Positions 19,955-30,072 of a stretch of 64,000 nt of DNA are shown in pieces. The stretch's first letter is position 1. Each line of letters starts with the position of its first letter. Under the pieces are notes generated by a model. It ran no database searches, was not told the origin of the DNA, and saw only the letters and a list, made by a program, of their open reading frames with translations. The DNA is taken from assembly GCA_020722575.1 (NCBI GenBank), contig DYKN01000005.1, forward strand, positions 12,010 to 76,009. Direction: 5' to 3'. This stretch comes from Rikenella microfusus (GTDB lineage Bacteria; Bacteroidota; Bacteroidia; Bacteroidales; VadinHA17). The translations under genes and the position numbers were made by a program.

Positions 19955-22900
19955 ATGATTATTAAAAGGAAAAAGTTTAATACGATTTTGTTGTTGCTAT
20001 TTTCTGTCGTTACGATAAGCGGACAGGAAGCAAAAAGCCACAGGTATCTTTTTGAAAGCCCACCAGGTGAATCAGAACTTACAAGAACAGAAAAAGGCTT
20101 TATATTACGTTATAATATTTCAGAGCTGAATCTTAAATCAATAAGAATTGCTGAAGGAAACTTTTATCGTTTATCAATTCCTGGTCATGCGTTGACTTCT
20201 GAGCACGGGATGCCGGAAATGCCTGTTTACAGCAAACTTATTCTATTGCCCGATCCTCAATCGACAGTTGTGGTAAAGATCCATGATGCAAAAACAAAAA
20301 TCATTCATCCAGGCAAAGACAGTTTCAAAGGTTTGATATTTCCCAGACAGATAGAGCAGCCAAAAAATCAGGAAAAGAAAATCGAAAAATTCATTATCGA
20401 GAGGGGAATATATAAAAATAAAGGTTTCATACCGACCGACACCGTAAAGGTTGAATATATCGGAACTATCCGGAATCAGGCCATTGCAAACCTTTATATT
20501 TATCCGGTAAGATATAATCCCCGGGCTAATATTCTCGAAGTAATAACCTCTATGACTCTCGAAGTTGAGTTTAAAGATTATAAAGGATCATTTGCAGCAG
20601 AACAGAAAGAACCGCTACCATTTATTCAAACTTTTTCAAAGGGCGTTCTTAATTACAGCATCGATGATTTAATTCCTGGATACAGTGCGGAACCATTGAA
20701 AATGGTAATAATTACCGACACCATATTTAGTAAAGTACTCAAACCTTACATCAACTGGAAAACACAGAAAGGTTTCAGGATTACAACATTATATAAAGGC
20801 AATGACCTTGCAGGTAGTACATTCGCAGAATTGAAAGACACTCTTTATAAAATATATAATTATGAATATTCCGCAGGTTCAGCCCCGGTATACCTGCTGA
20901 TTATTGGAGATGTCACGCGTATTCCGGTATCCGATGTCCCTTCAAATTACACTGATCTTTATTATTCAACATTTGATGGTGATGGAGACTACTTGCCCGA
21001 AATGTTTACCGGCAGATTGCCGGTTGCTGACAGTAACGAACTTAAAGCAGTGTTAAAAAAGCTCATAATGTATGAGAAATTTGAGTTCGCCGACACAAAT
21101 ATTTTTTACAGGAAGAGCTTAATCACTGCAGGTAATGATGCCGGATATGCCGATTATATGAATGGCCAGCTTAAATATGCCGAAAAGTATTATCTGAATG
21201 AATCATACGGGATTGAGAATCATATTTTTTATTATCCGCAATCGGTAAATGCAAAAGATTCGATAATTAATCTTTTAAATGGCGGTCTGGGATTTGTAAA
21301 TTACTCCGGACATGGTGATGCATATGGCTGGCTCAGTCCTGAAGTAAAATCGGAAGATATAATCGGATTGACGAATAAAAACATGTATCCTTTTGTAATC
21401 AGTAATGCATGCAAAACCGGAATGTTTAATATCTCAGGGTCGTTTGGAAACACTCTTATTAAATCAGATGAAAAAGGGGCATCAGGTTTTATTGGATGTT
21501 CAAACGATTCATACTGGGATGAAGATTTTTACTGGACTGTTGGTGCTGGCACCATTTCGGCTGATCCTGTGTACGAAGATACGGGTCTGGGAGCATACGA
21601 CAGGCTGTTCCATAAATCAGGTGAAAAGGCCTCTGAATGGTATGTTACCATGGGGCAGATTGTATATTCAGGGAATCTTTCTGTAACTGCAAGTCCAAGT
21701 TCAAAAAAGAAATATTACTGGGAGATATATAATCTGATTGGTGATCCAAGTATAATACCTTTTATAGGGGCTCCCGACACTTTTAACATTTCTCTCCCCG
21801 ATACACTTCCAAACAAAATCAGGTCATTATCATTTATTTCTGAACCATACTCTTATATAGCAATATCACATTTTGACACACTATGGGATGCATCATTTGT
21901 CAGCCCATCGGGATCAGTAACACTTGATATACCTGAAAGAAGTAATGATTCTTGCCTGATTGTGATAACAGGTCAGAATAAGATCCCTTTAACCAAAAAA
22001 ATATATATTTCTGAAATAGAAAAAGAATATATCAATCTTTCGGGATTTGAAATAAATGATATTCAGGGAAACAATAATGGCAAAGCTGACTACGGTGAAC
22101 GGCTATATCTGAAGTTAACCATTGATAATCTTGGTCAAACCACGGAAAATGGTTTATTTATCAAAATTAATTCATCCTCACAAAACGGATTTACTATAGT
22201 TAATGATTCTGTATTTCTTGGTGATTTATTGGCATTATCGGAGGTTGTCACAGATAATATTCTTGAAATTAAAATTGACGATTTAATTCCTGATAACAGT
22301 TATATAACAATTAATATTCAAATTAAAGGCACAAAAACTGAAAAGGAATACATTAAGGATATACGTCTTTATTCACCAAAACCCCAGTTACTTAACTGCA
22401 TAGTTGATGATTCTCCTGCTGGTAATGGTGATTTGATTGCAGATCCCGGGGAGAGCATCAACCTCGTTGTGAGGATAATTAACGATGGCAGCAGCCCTGT
22501 TTCAGGAGATCTAATCGTAAACAATACACCTACTGGAGTCATTGTACATTCATACTCTATTCCAATTGGAATTCTCAATCCGGGTGAGGAAAAACCTGTT
22601 GAGGTTCCTGTTACTGTTACAAATTTACTTAAAGAAGGAGATACATTCGAGATATCATTTACTGCCGACTGTAATCCTTATTTTGCAAATAAAAATTTTA
22701 TTATTCCCATAGGAAGAATCAACGAAAGTTTTGAATATCAAACATTCAGTATGTTTTCATGGAATAATAGCTATTCTAATCCATGGATAATAACATCAGA
22801 TCAGGCTTATGAGGGTTATTTTTCAGCAAGATCCGGGCAGATTTCTCATAGCAATGAATCAGGATTATCGCTGAAAGTCAATATCCCTTATAACGATTCA

Positions 22901-23734
22901 ATAACTTTTGCTTACAGAGTTTCGTCAGAAAAGAATTATGATTTTCTATATTTCAAGGTTAATGGAAAAGAGATCTTCAAGGTTTCAGGAGAAACAGGAT
23001 GGCTTGAAAGTAAAGTTGCTGTTTATGAAGGATTTAATACATTTGAGTGGATATACAAGAAAGATGAATCAGTTACTTCAGGAGCAGACTGTGCATGGCT
23101 TGATTACTTAAGATTCCCTGCCGGTGCTTTCAACAAGATTGATCTGAAGACAGAAAAAATTATTTCGCCTGAAGAAGGCAAGAAGCTTGGACTTGAAACC
23201 ATAACAGCTAAAGTTATCAATCTGGGCATTGATACATTATATAAATTTAACATGGCATATATTATAAACAATAATCCGCCTGTAGGTGAGAAATTTATAT
23301 ATACAATCAATCCAGGAGATACAATAACTGTTTCTTTTGCTGTAAAAGCTGATTTTACCATGGATGGAATTTATGTACTTAAAGTTTACGGGTTTAATAA
23401 CGACGATTCTTATTTTTTCAATGATACAACCACCATTACAATAATGAATACAGGTATTGAAGATTTGCTGGTTCCGGGCTCTGATATTACTGTTATGCCT
23501 AATCCTTTCAGTGAATCGATAAATATTTTGATCAATAGCAAATCGTTTGAAAGTTTAAAGTTTACCCTTCTTGATATTACAGGCAATACAGTCAGGGAAA
23601 TAAAGAAGAATATTATTCCCGGAGAGAATTATATAACAATTGATTCAGGGGATTTGCTTCCGGGTTACTATACTTTGAGTATAAATGGTAAGTCCATTTT
23701 AAAAACAATCAGGTTAATTAAGTCATATAGGTAA
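19955..23734 (+). CDS. Gingipain-like C25 family peptidase with T9SS type A sorting domain
   Basis: NYSGHGDAYGW (His) and VISNACKTGMF (Cys) C25 motifs; C-terminal MPNPFSESINI...LPGYYTLSINGKSILKTIRLIK. Confidence 0.92.
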   Translation: MIIKRKKFNTILLLLFSVVTISGQEAKSHRYLFESPPGESELTRTEKGFILRYNISELNLKSIRIAEGNFYRLSIPGHALTSEHGMPEMPVYSKLILLPDPQSTVVVKIHDAKTKIIHPGKDSFKGLIFPRQIEQPKNQEKKIEKFIIERGIYKNKGFIPTDTVKVEYIGTIRNQAIANLYIYPVRYNPRANILEVITSMTLEVEFKDYKGSFAAEQKEPLPFIQTFSKGVLNYSIDDLIPGYSAEPLKMVIITDTIFSKVLKPYINWKTQKGFRITTLYKGNDLAGSTFAELKDTLYKIYNYEYSAGSAPVYLLIIGDVTRIPVSDVPSNYTDLYYSTFDGDGDYLPEMFTGRLPVADSNELKAVLKKLIMYEKFEFADTNIFYRKSLITAGNDAGYADYMNGQLKYAEKYYLNESYGIENHIFYYPQSVNAKDSIINLLNGGLGFVNYSGHGDAYGWLSPEVKSEDIIGLTNKNMYPFVISNACKTGMFNISGSFGNTLIKSDEKGASGFIGCSNDSYWDEDFYWTVGAGTISADPVYEDTGLGAYDRLFHKSGEKASEWYVTMGQIVYSGNLSVTASPSSKKKYYWEIYNLIGDPSIIPFIGAPDTFNISLPDTLPNKIRSLSFISEPYSYIAISHFDTLWDASFVSPSGSVTLDIPERSNDSCLIVITGQNKIPLTKKIYISEIEKEYINLSGFEINDIQGNNNGKADYGERLYLKLTIDNLGQTTENGLFIKINSSSQNGFTIVNDSVFLGDLLALSEVVTDNILEIKIDDLIPDNSYITINIQIKGTKTEKEYIKDIRLYSPKPQLLNCIVDDSPAGNGDLIADPGESINLVVRIINDGSSPVSGDLIVNNTPTGVIVHSYSIPIGILNPGEEKPVEVPVTVTNLLKEGDTFEISFTADCNPYFANKNFIIPIGRINESFEYQTFSMFSWNNSYSNPWIITSDQAYEGYFSARSGQISHSNESGLSLKVNIPYNDSITFAYRVSSEKNYDFLYFKVNGKEIFKVSGETGWLESKVAVYEGFNTFEWIYKKDESVTSGADCAWLDYLRFPAGAFNKIDLKTEKIISPEEGKKLGLETITAKVINLGIDTLYKFNMAYIINNNPPVGEKFIYTINPGDTITVSFAVKADFTMDGIYVLKVYGFNNDDSYFFNDTTTITIMNTGIEDLLVPGSDITVMPNPFSESINILINSKSFESLKFTLLDITGNTVREIKKNIIPGENYITIDSGDLLPGYYTLSINGKSILKTIRLIKSYR

Positions 23735-23751
23735 TATAAAAACATAGAATA

Positions 23752-24330
23752 ATGAAAATTCCTGATCGTAAAGAAGCGCTTGAACTTTTTAAGAAGTACA
23801 ACAAATCAGAGAGTTTATTTAAGCATGCGCTTTCAGTTGAGGCGGTAATGCGTTACATGGCAAGGAAAGCCGGTGAAGATGAAGAAAAATGGGGTGTTAT
23901 TGGTCTGGTACATGATCTTGATTATGAGATGTATCCTGAACAGCATTGCAAGATGACAGAGGTTATTCTCAGAGAGCATGGTTGGCCGGAGGAATACATC
24001 AGAGCTGTATTAAGTCATGCATGGGGTTTTTGCACTGATGTGGAACCGATTACTCGCCTTGAAAAGACGCTTTTTGCAATTGACGAGTTAACCGGATTAG
24101 TGGTTACAAGTGCTCTTGTGAGGCCATCAAAGAGTGTACTTGACATGGAAGCAAAATCTGTAAAGAATAAATGGAAGGACAGGCGATTTGCAGCAGGTGT
24201 TAACAGGGATGTCATCGAAAAAGGTGCTGAAATGCTGGGTGTAAGTCTTGACGAACTGATTACTGATTGCATTATGGGAATGCGGGAAGTTGCTGAGGAG
24301 ATTGGATTAAAGGGAAATCCGGCAGTTTGA
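23752..24330 (+). CDS. HD-domain (HDIG-type) hydrolase
   Basis: LFKHALSVEAVMRYMA...WGVIGLVHDLDYE. Confidence 0.88.
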   Translation: MKIPDRKEALELFKKYNKSESLFKHALSVEAVMRYMARKAGEDEEKWGVIGLVHDLDYEMYPEQHCKMTEVILREHGWPEEYIRAVLSHAWGFCTDVEPITRLEKTLFAIDELTGLVVTSALVRPSKSVLDMEAKSVKNKWKDRRFAAGVNRDVIEKGAEMLGVSLDELITDCIMGMREVAEEIGLKGNPAV

Positions 24331-24347
24331 ATTGATAGATTTCAAAA

Positions 24348-24390
24348 AATAGCAGGTGTGGATATTTTCCACACCTGCTATTAAGTTTTT
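24348..24390. terminator. Bidirectional terminator between convergent genes
   Basis: aatagcaggtgtgga-tattt-tccacacctgctatt, 15-bp stem; flanking A and T tracts. Confidence 0.88.
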
Positions 24391-24404
24391 ATACCGTTAT
24401 AATA

Positions 24405-25901
24405 TTATGCCGGCATATCAGGTAATTTCCAACCTTCGCGGTAAGTATGTTTGATCATTTCCGATGCAAATTGTTTTGCGGTCATCGGGTCGGTCCATTT
24501 TCTATTGAAAGTTGGGTGGCCATCAGTAACTGAAAAGTTATCCTCGAGGCATATTCTTAATTTTTCCTCGTCGGATATATTTGTGAACTCCATTTTCTCG
24601 CCATTCCATTCCAGTTCTTTGTTGAGACCCTGGAGTCTTACAGCGAGAACTCCCATAACTACCATTTCGTTGAATGGGCCTGCTTCGGAAAAGTCTGATT
24701 TTGTTGGGACTCTGCTTTCGGGGCTTTCCTTACAAGCTCTTACCCAGTCCATTTCATGTCCACCACGGGTAGCATTAGCAACTCTTCTTTCGGTCTTTGG
24801 TGCATTTGGTACACGGCCAGAAAGCAACCATGGATTCCTTCCATAACATCCACAGATAAGTTTGTCTTTTGTACCATGGAAAATAACACCACCGCCGCCA
24901 TCATTCATATCTTTTCCGGCTGGCCATCCAGCAGGTTTCATTGGCTGAAGACCTCCGTCGTACCATGTAACCTCAACCTGTGGATATTTAATCTTTGAAC
25001 CTTTTGGAGCAGGTCTTTCAGGGAATACAAGTTTAACCATCTGAGCATTTGGTGCACAATCAGATAGCAAAAGTGTGGAGCTTCCCTGAGCCTTTACAGG
25101 ATATTTAAGTTTCAATCCTTTGAAAACCGGATGGAGAATATGACAGGCCATATCTCCAAGTGCACCTGTACCAAAGTCCCACCATCCTCTCCAGTTCCAT
25201 GGATGATAAATACTGTGATATGGCCTCATTGGAGCAGGGCCAATAAAGAGATCCCAGTTAAGTGTATCGGGTACCCATTCCCCTTTTGCAGGCCTGTTTA
25301 ATCCCTGGGGCCAGATAGGTCTATCGGTAAATGCCTCAACTTTTGTCACCTCCCCTATCTCACCATTCTGAATCCATTCTACAATCAGATCGACACCTTC
25401 ATCCGATGAACCCTGGTTACCCATTTGTGTTGCAACTTTGTACTTAGCAGCCAGTTTTGTCAGAAGTCGTGATTCATAAACAGTGTGAGTAAGTGGTTTC
25501 TGTACATAGACATGTTTACCCAGAGTAATTGCATGAGCAGCAATAATTGCATGTGTATGATCGGCTGTTGCAACAATCACTGCATCAATCGACTTACCCA
25601 TTTCATCATACATCTTGCGCCAGTCCCAGTATCTCTTTGCGTTGGGATAATTCTCAAAAACCTTCTTAGAATATGCCCAGTCAACATCACAAAGAGCCAC
25701 TATATTTTCAGTGGGAGCCACAGCTCTGAGGTTTGAATTACCCATTCCTCCTATTCCAACACAGGCAATGTTAAGCTTGTCGCTCGGTGGCCGGTGCCCC
25801 AGACCGCTTATAACAGAACTAGGAAGAATAGTAAATCCCGCAGCTACCGCACCGGTAGTTCCAATAAATGACCTTCTGGAAATTTTTTTGCTGTTTTTCA
25901 T
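24405..25901 (-). CDS. Gfo/Idh/MocA family oxidoreductase, Tat signal
   Basis: SRRSFIGTTGAVAAG; NIACVGIGGMGNSN Rossmann; HVYVQKPLTHTVYE. Confidence 0.92.
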   Translation of the reverse strand: MKNSKKISRRSFIGTTGAVAAGFTILPSSVISGLGHRPPSDKLNIACVGIGGMGNSNLRAVAPTENIVALCDVDWAYSKKVFENYPNAKRYWDWRKMYDEMGKSIDAVIVATADHTHAIIAAHAITLGKHVYVQKPLTHTVYESRLLTKLAAKYKVATQMGNQGSSDEGVDLIVEWIQNGEIGEVTKVEAFTDRPIWPQGLNRPAKGEWVPDTLNWDLFIGPAPMRPYHSIYHPWNWRGWWDFGTGALGDMACHILHPVFKGLKLKYPVKAQGSSTLLLSDCAPNAQMVKLVFPERPAPKGSKIKYPQVEVTWYDGGLQPMKPAGWPAGKDMNDGGGGVIFHGTKDKLICGCYGRNPWLLSGRVPNAPKTERRVANATRGGHEMDWVRACKESPESRVPTKSDFSEAGPFNEMVVMGVLAVRLQGLNKELEWNGEKMEFTNISDEEKLRICLEDNFSVTDGHPTFNRKWTDPMTAKQFASEMIKHTYREGWKLPDMPA

Positions 25902-26054
25902 AATAGAATAATTTTAAGTTACTGAATTAAATTCTTAAATTCACTGATAAAAATAATAATTATCGTAATAAAATGATAAGTTAGCACAAAAAAAGTTGTT
26001 TGCCTCAGAATATTAAAAATTTTTATTAATTGATTTGGTAGAAAGGTTGATCTT

Positions 26055-26525
26055 ATGGAAAAAAAACTTTACTCCCTGGAAATGAGTAACAATAACAGGT
26101 TAACCAGAATATTCAGGTTTATTCTGGGATTATTGTGTATAGTTATTGCTATTTACTGGGTTGTTTTCAATCTAAAGCAATCAAGATACGATTGGTCATC
26201 GTGGGCTTCATCAATTTTTCTGGTATGCTTTGGAGTCTATATGATCTGGACTTCTTTCAAATACGGTTTTAACTTTATTGAATTTGAAGAAAACATCATC
26301 AGATTAAAAAACAACACCTTTTTACCGGTAAAAGAGATAGAATGCGTTAATATTAGTGAAATAGACATTTTCCCGCTCAAGTTTGTTATCCATCTTAAAT
26401 CGGGGAAAAAAATTCTTACCCGGTTTGGCCTTTCCGATCTGGAGAGGAATGAAAATATTAAGGATGAACTTCTCCGGTATGCTGAAAGATATAATATCAG
26501 AGCCCAACTGATGAATGAAAATTAG
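26055..26525 (+). CDS. Hypothetical protein with two TM segments (PH-like C-terminus)
   Basis: Intact ORF with two hydrophobic helices; coding inferred from length and context. Confidence 0.6.
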   Translation: MEKKLYSLEMSNNNRLTRIFRFILGLLCIVIAIYWVVFNLKQSRYDWSSWASSIFLVCFGVYMIWTSFKYGFNFIEFEENIIRLKNNTFLPVKEIECVNISEIDIFPLKFVIHLKSGKKILTRFGLSDLERNENIKDELLRYAERYNIRAQLMNEN

Positions 26526-26548
26526 TATTCATATCCGGAGGGTATGAT

Positions 26549-27811
26549 TTATTTCCAGACTTCATCAGCAAAGTCCATAAAGAAGTTCCAGTCAACAAGT
26601 TTTAGATTATGTTCACCATCACGGATATGGAATCCAACATTGCCACAGGTAACCTGGGTATTAATAGGGGGTACATCTTTTTCAAGCATAATTTTTTTAT
26701 TATATAGTCTGTAAACGGGCAAAGAATGATAAAGAGAAAGGTAAGAACCTTTTGGATCGCCCCAGAGATCTTTATCGGCAGCGGCTACATAAAGAGCACG
26801 CGGGGCTATTAATGCCATGAGCATATGCATATCCACGGGCATTGCATTTTCGTTATTATTAAATTTCCTGTAATTAAGGCAGAACCAATGTGGGAATCCT
26901 TTGTTAATTATTGAGATTGTTTCTCCGTACCGACGTCTTGCGAGGGCTGATCCGCCACAACCTGATTCATTAGGTATTACCATTGAAAAACGCGTATCCA
27001 CAGCTCCTGCCCACAGGGCGGTTTTTCCTCCACGTGAATGTCCCACAACAGCTATTTTATTTTTATCAACTCGCTCATCTGTAAGCAGGTAATCTAGACA
27101 GCGGCTGGCACCCCATGCCCATGCAGCAAGTGAACCCCATGAATCATCTTTTCGCGGCTCTACATCAAGTATACCATGAATACCATTTTTGAACTCATCA
27201 TAATTATCAGGGTCAACATCAGCATTATGAAATGCAGCCATACCATATCCCCTCAGAATCGCCTCCTCTACAGGCCAGAATTCACTTTTATTCTTTCTTG
27301 AAGGGTCAATATTATCTTTTGATCTGTTATTTATCAAAAGGAAAAGTGGAACCTGCTTTGGAGAAAAATTTGGCACAAAATATATCAGATGAATTACAAG
27401 AGACTTTCCTGATGAGCTAATAACAATGTCTACTTCTTTGAGAGTTGCCAATCCGTCAATTGCAGTAGTGTCTTCATTAACAACCCTGAAATCCATTTCA
27501 TATGGAGTTCGGGGAACCCTACCATAAACATGTGTTTTGAAAAGCTCAAGAATCTCAGGTCTTCTGATTTTTTCCCACTGCTTTTTATTTTTGATGTTTA
27601 TTCCCGTAAGGCTTACAAGAGGGTCAGGAAGAACATAAAGAGGTACTTTTTCTTCATAATAATTGACATCGTTTCTTTTCTTTGACAATTCTTCGACAAG
27701 ACGCGGGGATGCCTTCCAGCCCTGTGTGTCCTGGGCATTTATGTAGCTGATATGTGAGATAATCCCAATTATGACAGCAATTAAAAATTTTGATCTTATT
27801 TTTTCTTTCAT
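26549..27811 (-). CDS. Alpha/beta hydrolase resembling CE15 glucuronoyl esterases
   Basis: VVGHSRGGKTALWAGA nucleophile elbow, NESGCGGSALARRRYGE, VDMHMLMALIAPR. Confidence 0.85.
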   Translation of the reverse strand: MKEKIRSKFLIAVIIGIISHISYINAQDTQGWKASPRLVEELSKKRNDVNYYEEKVPLYVLPDPLVSLTGINIKNKKQWEKIRRPEILELFKTHVYGRVPRTPYEMDFRVVNEDTTAIDGLATLKEVDIVISSSGKSLVIHLIYFVPNFSPKQVPLFLLINNRSKDNIDPSRKNKSEFWPVEEAILRGYGMAAFHNADVDPDNYDEFKNGIHGILDVEPRKDDSWGSLAAWAWGASRCLDYLLTDERVDKNKIAVVGHSRGGKTALWAGAVDTRFSMVIPNESGCGGSALARRRYGETISIINKGFPHWFCLNYRKFNNNENAMPVDMHMLMALIAPRALYVAAADKDLWGDPKGSYLSLYHSLPVYRLYNKKIMLEKDVPPINTQVTCGNVGFHIRDGEHNLKLVDWNFFMDFADEVWK

Positions 27812-27943
27812 TGATAATTAATTATAACTTTTAATAATTTAATTTTTTAAATTATTTTATTTCAAAGTTTTTTCACATTCCGCTATATTTCTGCCATTTG
27901 AAAATAATATCGGAAAAGCCGGCAGGGTATAATTGAAATTAAA

Positions 27944-29938
27944 TTATAATTGTTTCTCAGGTGAAAAAATAAACCTAACCGTACCTTTTAATCGGGGATT
28001 TACATATTCCATCCTGATTCTTGTTACACCATTGGGCCAGTAACGTTTGAGTGATCTATCGGTAACTTCCTTAAATTCGATAACCGGTTTCACTGGTTTC
28101 GGATTGTATGACATCGTGATACTAAATCCATCGCCACCCAATTTAAGAACACCCTGTTTAATTTCACTTACTTTACAATTAGTGATAAAATTTGAACTTG
28201 AAGTGGAACCGGCGACAATTTCGGAGAGTTCATAAGTTTCGGTAATTATGAAGTTTTTTTCGCGGTTGAGAGTGTATGTTCTTACCCATTTATTAACTCT
28301 TGCTTCAGGCGGGTAGGCTCCAGCTATATCCGTTGAAAAGGTCACCTGTTTTGAGTCGGCACTGAATGAAGAGTTTTTGGCTTTAAACTTTGCTCCATCT
28401 TTCTGTTCAATTCCGTTTATTACAGGTAGGTTATGCCATCCTGACTGCATGGTCCAGATTTCATAACGTTTTGAACTGAAAGTTTTTGCGGTATATTCTT
28501 CGCGTCCTACATCAATCAGGCAAGGTTTACCGTCGTAATATAAAACACATGATCCGACATCGTTATGGTTATGGCTTTCAGCATTAAATCCTCCTTTTGC
28601 CCCAAAAAAGAATCCTGAGTAACTGCCTCCTTTGTCGCGGGCTCCTGCAATCTCGGTTTCCGGAAGCCAGAAATCAGCCACAAGTGCTTCAGCAGCTTTT
28701 GCATTGAGAATTTCATCTAACAGGAAAATATTTTTTATCTGGTCAAATATTTTGCCTGAAAAGGGGCCTTCCCCGAACTTATTCAATCGGGCAAGATAAG
28801 CTCCAAATTGCTGAAGGAGAGTATCGCCTGTTGCCTTTCCGAACCGGTAAACAGCTGATGCATTACCTCCTGTTCTTGCGTCAGCATCAGCAAAGTTGAT
28901 AAAATATGGCGCATGAATGTTTACCTTATAAAAGAAACTACCAATATTTTTAATAAGTTGATTATCAAACACATTAAATTTCCCTCCGGTTGCATTTTTT
29001 AGGATTTCGAGGCTCTCATAAAGCAATGCTCCTGCTGCGCCCCAGTATGATGGTCCCTCATCACACCCTCCATCATCGGGATATCCATTTAAAAATTTAT
29101 CAAGAGAATTAATAATTTTTTCCACACGGGCTACTTTTCTTTCATGGTCTGTTTCCATCAGAAGATAACTGGTCAGCATGTTATAATTTACCCATGGATT
29201 CCAGTTATTAGGCCGACCTCCCTTGAAACCCATATAGCCAAAATCAAATCTTTCAAAATATGGGTCAAGGGCTTTTCTGAAAATTTCCAGTCTGAGCCTG
29301 GATGAAATTAAAGGGTGTATCCTGTCAAATTCGTTTTTAAAAAGATAGTAAGTCCATGCCAGATTACTCGTAACCTCTCCCACCCCGAGATCAACAGTAG
29401 GTTCATTTATATCAGGTAATCCATAGGAAGCCTTCTGGAAATAAAGATGTGCCGACCATCCCCACCAGGTCTGCTCACAATAATACCATACGCCATTTAT
29501 TATCTGATCTAAAAACCGTCCCTTACCCTCAATCAGTTCGCCCATTACCAGCGATACAAGTGCGTTACTGCATGCAGCATATGCTTCCTGACGCCTGTTG
29601 CCAGACCTGATAAATTCAAGATAATCAGTAGCTTTTACTACAGGCCATGAATAATCTAGATATTTTTCAGCGTTCGCAATATATCCATGTCTGAGCTTTT
29701 CAGGAACAGATTCCCAGCGCTGGCGATCATAATAACCAGGCAACATAATCCATGAGTCATCCCGAACGAGTACTTCTTTCAGATTTATTAATCTGGCATG
29801 GTTCGCCAGTAAATTTCTTTCCTTTGGTCTTACTTCACCTGTTGCATTATTAAAGCTCAAGAGAATCATAAACACAAGCCAGAATGCCCTCATTTCAATA
29901 AATGCTGACGGAAGACTTTTAATGGTTTTCATAAGCAA
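27944..29938 (-). CDS. Heparinase II/III family protein
   Basis: N-terminal (alpha/alpha) region; FGAKGGFNAESHNHNDVGSCVLYYDGKPCLIDVGREEYT. Confidence 0.9.
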   Translation of the reverse strand: MLMKTIKSLPSAFIEMRAFWLVFMILLSFNNATGEVRPKERNLLANHARLINLKEVLVRDDSWIMLPGYYDRQRWESVPEKLRHGYIANAEKYLDYSWPVVKATDYLEFIRSGNRRQEAYAACSNALVSLVMGELIEGKGRFLDQIINGVWYYCEQTWWGWSAHLYFQKASYGLPDINEPTVDLGVGEVTSNLAWTYYLFKNEFDRIHPLISSRLRLEIFRKALDPYFERFDFGYMGFKGGRPNNWNPWVNYNMLTSYLLMETDHERKVARVEKIINSLDKFLNGYPDDGGCDEGPSYWGAAGALLYESLEILKNATGGKFNVFDNQLIKNIGSFFYKVNIHAPYFINFADADARTGGNASAVYRFGKATGDTLLQQFGAYLARLNKFGEGPFSGKIFDQIKNIFLLDEILNAKAAEALVADFWLPETEIAGARDKGGSYSGFFFGAKGGFNAESHNHNDVGSCVLYYDGKPCLIDVGREEYTAKTFSSKRYEIWTMQSGWHNLPVINGIEQKDGAKFKAKNSSFSADSKQVTFSTDIAGAYPPEARVNKWVRTYTLNREKNFIITETYELSEIVAGSTSSSNFITNCKVSEIKQGVLKLGGDGFSITMSYNPKPVKPVIEFKEVTDRSLKRYWPNGVTRIRMEYVNPRLKGTVRFIFSPEKQL

Positions 29939-30041
29939 CTTAAAATTTCAATTTTTGTATTTAAAGTTACTATTTTTCGAGATAAACAAACAAATAAAGA
30001 AAGACATTTAATCATCAAGCTTATTAATAGTTTCTTTTGAT

Positions 30042-30049
30042 TATCTTTG
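30042..30049 (+). promoter_or_regulatory. Putative -7 box TATCTTTG
   Basis: Exact match to TAnnTTTG, 24 bp before the ATG at 30073. Confidence 0.5.
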
Positions 30050-30072
30050 TATATATATATCATTTTTCTTCA

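Noticed and set aside
24451-24846. 131-aa ORF antisense to the Gfo/Idh gene
   Set aside because: Shadow ORF; composition and lack of motifs argue against coding.
30037-30072. Upstream TTG start of amrS from the ORF track
   Set aside because: It overlaps a TATCTTTG promoter box; the MFYRVSEGRTECLLCPHNCKL start at 30073 fits the family.
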